Source: Leucosporidium creatinivorum (taxonomy: Eukaryota > Basidiomycota > Microbotryomycetes > Leucosporidiales > Leucosporidiaceae). Taken from it: a stretch of DNA of 64,000 nt. Shown one piece after another: positions 54,840-64,000 of this stretch. The position numbers were made by a program, and so were the translations under genes. Under the pieces are notes generated by a model. That model did no database searches. It had not been told where the DNA came from and saw only the letters and a list, made by a program, of their open reading frames with translations. The stretch covers positions 910,808-974,807 of the forward strand of contig BCKL01000001.1 of NCBI GenBank assembly GCA_001600635.1, read 5' to 3'. The number at the start of each line of letters is the position of its first letter. The stretch's first letter is position 1.

Positions 54840-56923
54840 CTAACCAGAGTGCTCCACCACAGTGGTAACCAACTTGCCCCCCTGCACCACCGTCTTCAAC
54901 TGCTCGGGCACCGCCTTCTCCTCAAAGATGCCCTCCTCCTCTCCATCGACCGGCAGACTAATGTTGATAGCACTAGTCTTGGCCGTGATGATCTCGACGT
55001 CCAACGATTCCTTGGAGAGGTACACCTGACCGCCGTCTGTGCCGTCGATGAGGATCGTGGGGACTTTGCCCAGGATTTGAACGGTGAAGGAGGGGGACGA
55101 GGAAATGGCGAGGGAGGAGACGGTCGAGTCGAGCAGGAGAGACACCTTGGTGCAGTTGACTGTGGGGAGTATGCGAGGGGTCAGACTGAGGATCGAAGAG
55201 AAGGGAAGGCGAAGGCGCACCGAGCGAGATGGCGTTGACCTTGCCCTTGATCTGGATCACCGAAGCTTTGACGTTGTAGACGTTGACGACCTGGTTCAGC
55301 TCGGTCTCGTCGACCAGGATCATTGGGTTGTTCTCGTGGTTCTCCTGCAAGCGAGAGGAGGGGTCAGCGGGCTCAGCCGAGACGAGAGACGAGCTCGGCG
55401 CACGATGTTCCAGGTCTTGCCCTCCAGCGCCGTCTTGGGAGGCTTCTTCTGGAACGACTGAGGCTTGGGAGGCTTCTGAGGAGCCTTGCCGAGAGTTGCT
55501 GCGGTGAGGAGGTCAGCTTCCTGCCCTAGAAGCCAAAGCAAGGAGCGAGCTCACGACTAGTCGAGCCAACGGTGCCGGTCGTCCTCAGCTCGGGGTTCTT
55601 GTGGGTCATCTCGCTCTTGTCGACCTTCCTCAATCCTTTGGTGACGCCCTCGCCCTGGTTGAGAGCCGAGAAGACGGCGCCCATGTCGCCTGCTGCAGGA
55701 GCGGCGGCGGCACGAGTCGCCGAGGGAGCTGGAGGGGCGGAGGGGGCAGGAGGAGCGGCGGGAGGAGCTGGGGGAGGGGGAGGGGGAGGAGGGGGAGCTC
55801 CGCCAGCGGCAGCGGTGGAGGAAGGAGCGGCTGCGTACGACTCGGCGGCGACACCCTATAGACGAAAGGTCGTCAGCCAGCTTCGCGAGGGGCAGAGCCG
55901 AGACGAGTCACGTTGGGGTTCCAAGTGAGGCTGGTGGTGTGGTGCGCCATGATGTACTTGCGAAGCCCTTCGAGAACGCCGGTGAAGCTGCGAGCCCACT
56001 CGACCTGCTTGGGGTTCCTGCGAGGGTTGTCGAGCAGTGAGCAATCATCGCCGAGCAGGGCTCTGAACGCGCGAGACTCACGACTCCTTGAACTCCTTGA
56101 CGACCTTGTTGACCCAGAAGTCCGAGGCATCCCTGTACTCTCCGACAAAAGGTCCAGGCTTGCTCTCCTACAGGGTGGAAACGAGTACGTCAGCTCGGCT
56201 TCCCCTTTCAAACGGCCGACACTCACAGCCATGACCCATCCAAGCGCAGGGATACCCTCGGCAATGACAGTGAGCTGGGTGCTCTCCTTGCTGGCGCGGT
56301 TCTTCTCCTTGAAATCAATCACGGCCATGAGAGCTTGCTGAGTCGGCTTGATGATAGTCTCGTAGGAGGCGGGCGACGAGGGCTTCTTGCACGCGGCGGC
56401 GAGCTGGATGTAAGCCCTCTGGGCGGTGAATCCGTTGAGAGTTTGCTGTGCCTGTAATGCAGCAAGACCCGATGAGCGAGCTGAGCCTTGACTGACGAAC
56501 GAAGGGGGCGAGAGACGAGACGCACCTGCTCCGCAATGAGACCGCCGAGCTCTTGGCTGAGGGCGACGTACTTGGCGACAGGACCATCAATGACCTCGTC
56601 GAATGCCTTGAGGGAAGGAGAAGCCTCCTCAGCAGCAGCGACGGGCGCCGAAGCGGCACCGGCGCTGACGGTGGGGGCGGGCTGGACGGCAGAAGCGCCC
56701 GAGACGAAATGAGGACCTCCGGTCGAGCTCTGGGTCATGGCAATGTCCTCTAGACGGGATGTAGCAGCCTCGAGACGGCGTAGAAGAGTCGAGAGGGATC
56801 CAACGCCTGAGAGCGATGCGTGGCTGAGCAGGGTCCGCGAGCTGAGGCTGTAGGGAAATCAAGCTTACCTGCAGCGGGGAGCCCAGCAGCGGCGTTGGAG
56901 GTAGGCGCGGCAGAAGAGACCAT
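54840..56923 (-). CDS. SRV2: Adenylyl cyclase-associated protein (CAP/Srv2)
   Basis: About nine exons encode some 480 residues. The N-terminus (LSTLLRRLEAATSRLEDIA after splicing) is the coiled coil that binds adenylyl cyclase in yeast. Next is the helical folded domain (SPSLKAFDEVIDGPVAKYVALSQELGG, ASDFWVNKVVKEFKE), a Pro-rich stretch (PPPPPPPPPAPP) that binds profilin and SH3 domains, and the WH2-like KVDKSEMTHKNPELR. The C-terminal beta-helix CARP domain runs from TALEGKTWNI through NPMILVDETELNQVVNVYNVKASVIQIKGKVNAI to VQGGKLVTTVVEHSG. CAP recycles actin monomers with cofilin. Convergent with OTU1 (245 bp between stops). Confidence 0.95.
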
Positions 56924-57037
56924 GATGTGCTGCAGAAAGTCGATTTGGGAGGAGCGAAACCCCCGAAGTTCGACTCGCGAGCTTCTTGGCTTCTTACGCT
57001 CCACTCGCAGCAGCTTCTGTCGACCTCTTGCAGCAGG
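56924..57037. promoter_or_regulatory. Divergent promoter region, CAP / F-box protein
   Basis: 114 bp between start codons of the CAP and F-box genes. It must carry both promoters or the 5' UTRs overlap. Confidence 0.55.
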
Positions 57038-59741
57038 ATGGAGTCGACTACAGAGCCCAAAGTGCTCGACCTTTCGCCCGAGATCCTCTCCCTCATCTTC
57101 ACCCACCTCGACGACGCTCCCACCTCTTTCTCGCTCGTCTGCAAGAGCTGGAGAGCCGTCGCTCAGCAAGAGTACAACCTTGCTCAGTACATCCTCAACC
57201 GCTTCGGGCGACGTCAAGCCATCTACTACGCCATTCTGCACCTCGAAGCGCGCTGCAGCAGCACAATGTTCGAGTTCCTCCTGCGCGCCGGAGCCTGCAC
57301 TTCCATCTACCTCTGGCGGCTGCTCTTGCTTCGCTGTCCTTCCGTTCAACGCCAGCTCTCCTACTTCGATCGCTACCTCCCACCATCCTGGGGCACCAAG
57401 ACCCGCCTAGAGACCATCAAAGCGTTCGGACAACTCTCGGCGACACACCTCGAACTCGGCGGGACAATGGAGGCAGAAATCGCTGAAGAGCGAGGATCGG
57501 AGGCGTTCCGACTTTGGGAGAACCTGCTGCTGCAGGTCAGCGAGGTCCGCGTGAACGCCGAGGTGCAGATGCCCGTGGAGGATATGGACACGGCGAAGGA
57601 GCTGCTGGAGGACTTGTGGAAAAGGCTGGAGGAGGGGATTGTCGAGTAAGTCTTTCTTGCTCAGCTCGAACTCCCTAGCCGCACTCACACTTCACACGTC
57701 AACAGCCGCGGATGGACGCCCTTCTGCCCTCTCGACCCCATCCTGAAGGACTGCCGTCTTCAGCGCGCTGTCTGCCTGGAGCCGCGCCTTCTGCCCCTGC
57801 TCAACAAGAACGGCTGGGATTACGATGGTGACTCGGCTGCTTATCTTCCTTTCCTCGGCTTGCCTGACCCTTTCTTTGTGGAGCAGATGAAGCGAACGAT
57901 GCTTTCGTCCGCTCGCTCCTCCTCTCGCGCAACCCGGGCGTATACGAAGACTCGGATACACCAGGCCACCCCGTCGTCATCAATGGAACGCTCACCACCG
58001 CGAGTCGCCAAGAGATCCTCGCCAGAGATGTCAAGCTGTACGCTCGTCGGTTCCCTCACTTCCGGATCAGCGCTCGTGTGTGCGGCGAGGTCATGAGCGA
58101 GGTGATGCGAGGCGGGAAAAGTGGTGAACTGTCTGGGGCGATACTAGCGATGGGAGAGGTGGGGGAGGACGGACTGGGCTTTGATACTCAGTACGTGCTC
58201 GGCGAGCCTTCTCATGCTTTTGCAGTAGACCGCTGACCTTCCCGTCTCGCAGGGACACTCTTGTCGACAGCATTCGTCTCCTACACGGTACGCGCAACAG
58301 CGTCGTCAACGCCCGCAACATCTATAGCGGCCTCTCGGTCGCCAGCATCACCCTCTACCCCGGGCTCGTCCCTCTGGCTCGCTTCGCTCATCTGCTCGGC
58401 AAGAACAGACCGGACGGTCGCTACCAAGACTGGACGCACGAGTCCTCTCCCATCTCGGGGTCCCTCCGATGCTCGTCTTGGACCGGCGTGGCTGTCACGG
58501 ATCCAGCACCTCCCTGGGCCGAGGATGAGGATCAAGCCCTGGATCAGATCGCCGACTTGATCTGTAACCCGTACGTCGTCTGTCCCTCTCCTCCTCGACC
58601 TGTCGCTGACCACGCGTCGCCCTCAGCTTTCTCCTCTGCGCCGAGCTCATCCTGCGCGAGGAAGCCCTCCGAGCCAAGCCTCATCGCGACCTGCCTGAGG
58701 CTGCGCGCCGCGCTGCTGTTCGCATCGTTCGTATACCAAGCAAGGTGAGCTGCCTTTCTCTTGCCTGCCGCTTTACAAGCCAAGCTCGACAGCCCACGCT
58801 CTCGTTGCGACCGAAGCTGACTCCCTCCACGCTACAGGGCGCCACCCTTCTTAGTCTCGTCACCCAGCACCCCTTCCTCGCCTCGCACATCCGCACCGAG
58901 ATCCTCCGTCACCGCATCTCTCTCGACCTGCTCACCTCGCCCTCAGCAGGCGACACCTCCCGCCCGCTTTACAACTCCCACTACCCCATCTTCCTCTCCC
59001 CTCTCGGCTTCGACTACGAGAACGCTCTCGAGCGCTTCATCATCCCCCTTGGTCCTCATCCCTGGGTCGAAGGATGCTACGCAGCCGACCCTCCTCCTTC
59101 GACGCGCGAGAGCCCTTTCGCCGAGAGCGTTTGGCCCCTCGAACCGCAGCACTACTTTGTGGGAGAAGGAGATAAGAGGAGGGATGTCGGGCGTGTGACG
59201 GGCAAGACGATGGCGGAGGCTCAGCTGGATCCAAGCGATGAGCTGGCGTCATGGACGAAGGAGCGAGAGGTCAAGGACTCGCTGCCGGTTGCAATCGCTT
59301 TGCTGGTGAGTTGAGGTCGTCGTTAGCAGTGCAGAGCTCGAACTGACTTCTTTCTCTCTTGTAGGATATCTTCGGCAAGGACGACGAGGCGCTCGACATC
59401 GTTCTCGGCCACGCCACCCTCAACCTCAACCCGTCGGTCGTCTCCTGCTACCTCAAGGAAGGCGTCCCTCTTCGGTACATCGCTTCAGTCGTCCCTCCGG
59501 TCTCCTGCGCTGATGCCTACCTCGCCCTCGCAGCCCTCATCACCTCGAAGCTCTCGACAAGCTCCAGCTTCCTCGCTTGGAGGCCATCAACTTTCACCTC
59601 GCCATGCAGGAAGCCAAAGCGGCGACGGTCAATGTGGTCGAGGACCAGCCGCTCAATAAGCCCAAGAGGAAGCGCGGAGGAGCAAGGGCTCGTAGGGCGC
59701 GCGAGAAGGCGATGGCGCCCGTCGTTGCGGGAGCCGCTTGA
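57038..59741 (+). CDS. F-box protein of unknown target
   Basis: About eight exons encode some 730 residues. The N-terminus carries a clear F-box (LDLSPEILSLIFTHLDDAPTSFSLVCKSWRAVA), the Skp1-binding module of SCF ubiquitin ligases. The rest has no LRR, WD40 or Kelch pattern. It includes a segment that resembles SirB1/YccV-type proteins: ETIKAFGQLSATHLELGG, ILARDVKLYARRFPHFRI, DTLVDSIRLLHGTRNSVVNARNIYSGLSVA, PVAIALLDIFGKDDEALDIVLGHATLNLN. The C-terminus is strongly basic (KPKRKRGGARARRAREK), possibly a nuclear signal. The intron ending before 57,888 (acceptor ...GGAGCAG) is needed to keep the frame. Substrate unknown. Confidence 0.8.
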
Positions 59742-59841
59742 CCGAAGTCGATAGCCTGGCTTGCTTGTAGTCGTCATGACTGGTGAAGGAGACGCTTTAC
59801 AGATGTACACGACGCCCTAAGGGCAAGCTATGACACAAAAA

Positions 59842-62476
59842 CTACTCCCTCCTCCTCTGCTCTTCCTCGTCTACCTGCTCGTCGGTCAATCTCACGCCGA
59901 AGGTCGGCACGATCGACAGCGCCACCCACACCGCTGCTAACCCAAACACAAGCTCCGGCCACCAGTCTACGACGCTCACATACACTCCACCGAATACTGG
60001 AGGTCCGACGAGCTGCACAGAGAGCGTCGCGAGGACTGCCAGCGAAGCGAGCACTTTTCCGGCGTCGTTCGGGGAGGAGAGGGCGAGGGCGAGGGATTGG
60101 AGCGCGGGAGTGGCGGCGGCGGACAGGCCGACGAAGAGGGTTCCTGTGAGGAAGGGGCCGAGAGAGCGGGGGTTCGGGAGGGACATGGTTATGTAGGCGA
60201 CGAGGGTAAGACCGATGGAGAAGCGAGCGAGGCCGATGTCAAGGCCTACAAAGAATGGGTCAGCGTCGGCTGAGGGCAGAGGAAGAGAAAGAAAGATGGC
60301 ACACTTGAGTCTGCCAACAGCTTGAGGTGCGCCGCCTCCTTGTCCCAGGCCTTTTGCTCTTCGGTGATGGCGCCCTCCGCACCGGTCGGTCGGGCTTGCG
60401 CTGGTGTCGGTGTCGGCTTGCGGAGAGCTCGAATACAAAAGGGGAGGATGCCCAGCAGCATGACAAGCTTGCATAACGAGGCATAGGTGATCCAGTAGCC
60501 CGTTCTGGAGAAGAGCAGGTGGTCAGCTGCTGCTCGGCGACGACTGGAGACGACGAGACTGAGACTTACTCCTCAGGACCCCAGCCGAACTTTCCACGAG
60601 CGTAGACAAGCTTGACGGGCGTCTGGCGAGGTATAAGAGGGTCAGCATGCTCGTGCAGGGCCGTGTTTCTCATGGCCGAGATCGTCAAAAGCGACTCACG
60701 ATGCCCTGCGAGAAGACCAGTCAGCTCGGAGCGCAACAGAAGAGACGACAGGAGACTCACCGGTACGATCATGTACAGAGCGAACGAGATGGCTACCAGC
60801 GTCAGGTTCCACTCCCTGCCCCTTCTCGCCCTCCTCGGGGCGAGCAGCGGCCGATCCTCCTCCGCTCGCTCCGAGTCAGCCTCGCGTGGGAGCACTACCG
60901 CAAGAGGAGCGAACGCATCCAACGGTCTTTTAGCCACTCTCAGCACCTTCTGCCACGCCACGCTGCGCCCGGCCTTGGACCATCGCTCCTCATCGGCGAG
61001 GCGAGCTCGCTCACCCTCAACGGCGGCTTGCTTGGCGCGGCGACGTTCGTCGTAGCGCTGGGAGAGGGAGAGAGATTCGGGGACGACGAAGAGGAGGAGT
61101 AGGAGGTAGGTGATGCGGCAGATGGCGATCATGTAGTAGGGCAGAAGGACAAGGCCCGAGTAGCGGAAGGCGATAGAGCCTGTGAAGCCGGCGAGTGAGC
61201 ATACACGTTCGAGGCAGCTACAGAAACACGTGGTAGCGATGAAAGAACAGCTCCGACGGCCGGAAAATGGGACTGAGGGAAGAGCTCACCGGCGATGGGT
61301 CCAATGGCGACGCCGATGTACTGCACGGCTTCGAAAAGACTGAAGATCTGTGCTCGAGAGCCTCCATGGGTGCAGTCGCTCAAGTAGGCCGAAGAGACGA
61401 TGATACTCGCCATCTGGCCTCCCAGCAAGCCCGAGAGCGCCGTCCCGACGTACGAGAAGCTCATGCCGAGGTACTCTGGGTAGGTGACGAGTCTGTCGGG
61501 TGAGGTAGAAGTCAGCCCTTGTACCGTCGAGTACTACACAAAGCTCACAGGATCATTCCGAAGGCGAGGAAGAGCTCGCCGATGGTCGCCACCGCAAGCA
61601 ACGGCACACGACCTCGCTTGTCGCTCAATCCACCCCAGAAGCCCGTCGAGGCGGCAGAGAGGATCCCTCCGATCATCATAATTTTGGTCACTGCGAAGCG
61701 ATGTGAATTTGTGAGCCCTCGGAGAGCACAAAAGGACTTCGGCGCAAGCTCACTGAACTCGGTCGTCGTCCTCTGCACGGCGGGCGACTTCCTACAGCGT
61801 GACGCCCATTCATCGTCGGGTGGAGGAGCGATCCGGAAGCCGAGGAAGTGGCGAAAGGGGAGAGTAGCTAGAGGTGGTAGATCTTGAGCCGTCAGAGGCT
61901 CGTCGGCCGAGTCGATCAAGCCGAGTGAGTTGGACGTGGTCATGCCGGAGAAGGGGAGGGATGAGAGAGGAGGAGGAGGCATGAAGGGCATCTCTTGCAT
62001 TGGTACTGTGCGGCAAGCGACCTGTAGGAGCACAGGCGTCGGCTCTCGGCTCGAAGCGCTCCGCCGAGACTTCTCACCTGACTAAGAATCTCGAGCTCTA
62101 CCGAAACAGCGGCTCCCTGTAGGAGCGTAAAGACGAAGATGGGCACCATTATCCTGTGGCGCAAGAGGGTGGAGTGAGTCGCTCAGTACAGCTCAACGCA
62201 CCAGCAAGTTGCGTCTCCGAACCCGAACCGCACTCACCAGCCAGGCGAAGGTCGTTTCCACCACGGCAGCTTATTCCTCCTCGAGATACTATCATCCCTC
62301 TCCCTCTGCCGGCTCGCGCCATCTCCACCGAGAAGCGCCGTTCGCTCGTCGTTGCTGACCGCGTGCTCGGTTGCCTCCAACGGGGACGGGTGAATCTGTA
62401 GGACGTGGTCGACGAGGGCGTTGTTGGTAGCAATGGTGGGAGGTACAGGTAGCTCCTCTGCCGTCGAGAGCGACAT
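59842..62476 (-). CDS. MFS transporter, drug/tetracycline-resistance-like
   Basis: About ten exons encode some 620 residues with around twelve membrane helices. The start MSLSTAEELPVPP leads into a cytosolic N-terminus and the first helix (IMVPIFVFTLLQGAAVSVEL). Between helices 2 and 3 is GGLSDKRGRVPLLAVATIGE, the MFS signature GxxxDRxGRR-like loop. Then come LGMSFSYVGTALSGLLGGQ and ISFALYMIVP. A 6-nt exon (60700-60705, Gly-Ile) follows the latter. The C-terminus is acidic (LTDEQVDEEEQRRRE). The order resembles fungal MFS carriers of the TetA/proton-coupled folate group; substrate unknown. Converges with the F-box gene with 100 bp between stop codons. Confidence 0.87.
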
Positions 62477-62822
62477 GATGCCGAAGCGAGTCGTCGAGAT
62501 GGAGCGAAGCTGAAACCAAGGGGGCAGGCGAGCGATTCGGGCAGGGCGGCCGAGGCGTCGAGATGAAGCGCTCCCTTTGTAGTCCTCAAAGCAAGGGGTG
62601 AGGTCTCGTTCATGATGCTGGACGAGAAGAGGAGACTCGAGCTTGCTCGTGCCGAGCAGCAGCCTATTCGAGCCCTCGCGAAAGGGGCCCAACGCCTTCG
62701 CCGAGCCTGAGCCTCTGCCGCCGAGTCGCTCGAAAGATGAACCAGCTCTTTCGAATACAGCGAAAACACTCAGCAGCTACCATTGCTCCTTGACGACCAC
62801 CGAAAGTAGACGGAAAGCGAGC
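62477..62822. other. Tandem intergenic region, no gene seen
   Basis: About 345 bp between the MFS start and the stop of the cupredoxin gene, both minus strand. It should hold the MFS promoter and the cupredoxin 3' UTR. Confidence 0.4.
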
Positions 62823-63968
62823 TCAGAGGGCGAGAATGGCGACCGAGGCGGCGAGAAGGAGCGCCGAGATGGACACGCCGAGGGTGCTGGCGGCTCTGTT
62901 GGGCAATACAGATGTAAGTCGGCTAGCTGAGAGGACGAATGGCGCTGCACGTACCCCGTGGTCGAAGCACTGGCGCTAGGGCTGGCTCCGCTCGCCGAAG
63001 AAGCTGCTCCGCTCGAGGCAGCTCCACTCGAGGCGGCAGCGGTGGCATCGGCGGCCGAGACGCCAGAGATGGCTCCCGTAGCTCCGGCTCCGACCTATGA
63101 ACGCAGCGGGCGACATGAGCGAGAACACGGCGGGAGAGAAGGGAAAGGTCGACTCACGCCCGAGCTGATGACCGAGGAGCCTCCGCTAGACGACGTCGAG
63201 CCCATGGCGGCGAGCTTGAAGGCGGAGAAGGTCTTGTTGCCCGTCGTAGCAGCGTTGATGGAGCCGACCATGCCTGCGGGAGGGAGGTGAGCGAAATGGA
63301 AGCAACGCCGAGTATCGAGCTCGCTTACCCGACTGGCAGTGGGTAGGCCTGCAGAGCGTTCGGAGTTTCAGCTGCACCCTTCTATACTCCCGCGACGAGG
63401 AGACGAAGCACTCACGTAGCGCAGAAGAACCAAATGGGGGTCGACTCGGTGATCTCCAGGGTCCAAGCTGGCGCGCTGGCAGCGCCAGCTTTGACGGGTA
63501 CGGGACCAGAGTTGAAGCCCGTGGCACCGGTAGTAGCGTTAGTCAGGAGACTGCACGGGTCGGCGAACGAGGATTGGGTGACGGTGTGCTGAGCGGGCTG
63601 TGAGAGTGCGAAGAAGGTGAGCTCGGCGTTCCTTTCCTACTCCCCTCGCTTCCTACTGATGCCGCTCTCTCACCTGGAAGACAAAAGTGACGGTATCTGC
63701 CCTCTTCCTCTGTCAGCTAGCCACCCCCATCCCTCTGCAGAGCCCTCACTCACCTCCAACAGCAGCCGTCGTCTCCTCGGGCGTGAAGACGAGTCCCTGA
63801 CCTCCCACAACGATCTATCGCGTGTCAGGCGGTGAGCTATGTCTCTGCAGACCCTTCCCCTGCCACGCAAAAACGAGCATCACCCACCTGGTGCTCGGCA
63901 GCGAGAGAAGAAACGACGAGCGAGCAGAGGAGAGTCAAGGTGAAAGCGAAGGGGTGGAAGGAGGGCAT
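62823..63968 (-). CDS. Secreted cupredoxin-like protein, probably GPI-anchored
   Basis: About seven exons encode some 230 residues. The start MPSFHPFAFTLTLLCSLVVSSLAAEH is a signal peptide. The cupredoxin fold follows: VVGGQGLVFTPEETTAAVGDTVTFVFQPAQHTVTQSSF, with His, then WFFCATPTHCQSGMVGSINA. The type 1 copper ligands His, Cys, His and Met all appear present (C-x5-H-x4-M). The His-bearing piece is a 20-nt exon (splice sites near 63,330-63,349). A Ser/Ala-rich stretch and a hydrophobic C-terminal tail (ISALLLAASVAILAL) preceded by small residues fit a GPI signal. It should sit on the cell wall. Related fungal cupredoxins are common; their functions are unclear. Confidence 0.85.
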
Positions 63969-64000
63969 TGTTGTTGTGTAGGGTAGGTAGGTAGATGGTT

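Overview
The window is nuclear chromosomal DNA from a basidiomycete fungus. Genes are dense and broken by many short introns (mostly 50-100 nt, usually GTGAGT-like donors, a GCTGAC/GCTAAC branch-like element about 15-30 nt before the acceptor). The gene set is eukaryotic: V-ATPase subunit A, CENP-C, HAT1, NatB auxiliary subunit, adenylyl-cyclase-associated protein, USP48-like and OTU1 deubiquitinases. Intron style, high GC and GC-rich codon use fit Pucciniomycotina, perhaps a red yeast of the Microbotryomycetes; that placement is inference. I see no tRNA, rRNA, CRISPR array or recognisable transposon.

Layout. 1-8.7 kb: gamma-glutamyl kinase (cut by the window edge), GSKIP-domain protein, small secreted protein, tail-anchored thioredoxin, synaptojanin-type phosphoinositide phosphatase. 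8.9-15 kb: atypical SDR, Sip5-like RING protein, GH5 enzyme without a signal peptide. 15.5-23.4 kb: Ecl1-type zinc protein, an unexplained 1.9 kb gene-poor stretch, Ccc2-type copper ATPase. 23.4-30.3 kb: secreted lysozyme-like protein with Ala/Lys-rich mini-exons, GNAT acetyltransferase, CENP-C. 30.6-38 kb: VMA1, ER-lumenal DnaJ with an HTEL tail, HAT1. 38.7-47.3 kb: Cys/His-rich secreted protein, NAA25/Mdm20, degenerate acyl-CoA-synthetase-like protein, MYND-finger protein. 47.5-54.6 kb: divergent USP48-like/OTU1 deubiquitinase pair. 54.8-64 kb: CAP, F-box protein, MFS transporter, GPI-type cupredoxin.

Most genes are housekeeping and do not form a metabolic cluster. Several are divergent pairs with start codons only 14-290 bp apart (thioredoxin/synaptojanin, USP48/OTU1, NAA25/ANL-like, CAP/F-box, CENP-C/VMA1), so shared promoters are likely. 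The most striking signal is structural: three genes (CENP-C, the lysozyme-like protein, the Cys-rich secreted protein) carry repeated motifs on symmetric-phase exons, as expected of exon duplication. In CENP-C this duplicates the conserved N-terminal motif that in yeast Mif2 contacts the Mtw1/MIND complex. Exon joins given here were read by eye and need RNA evidence.
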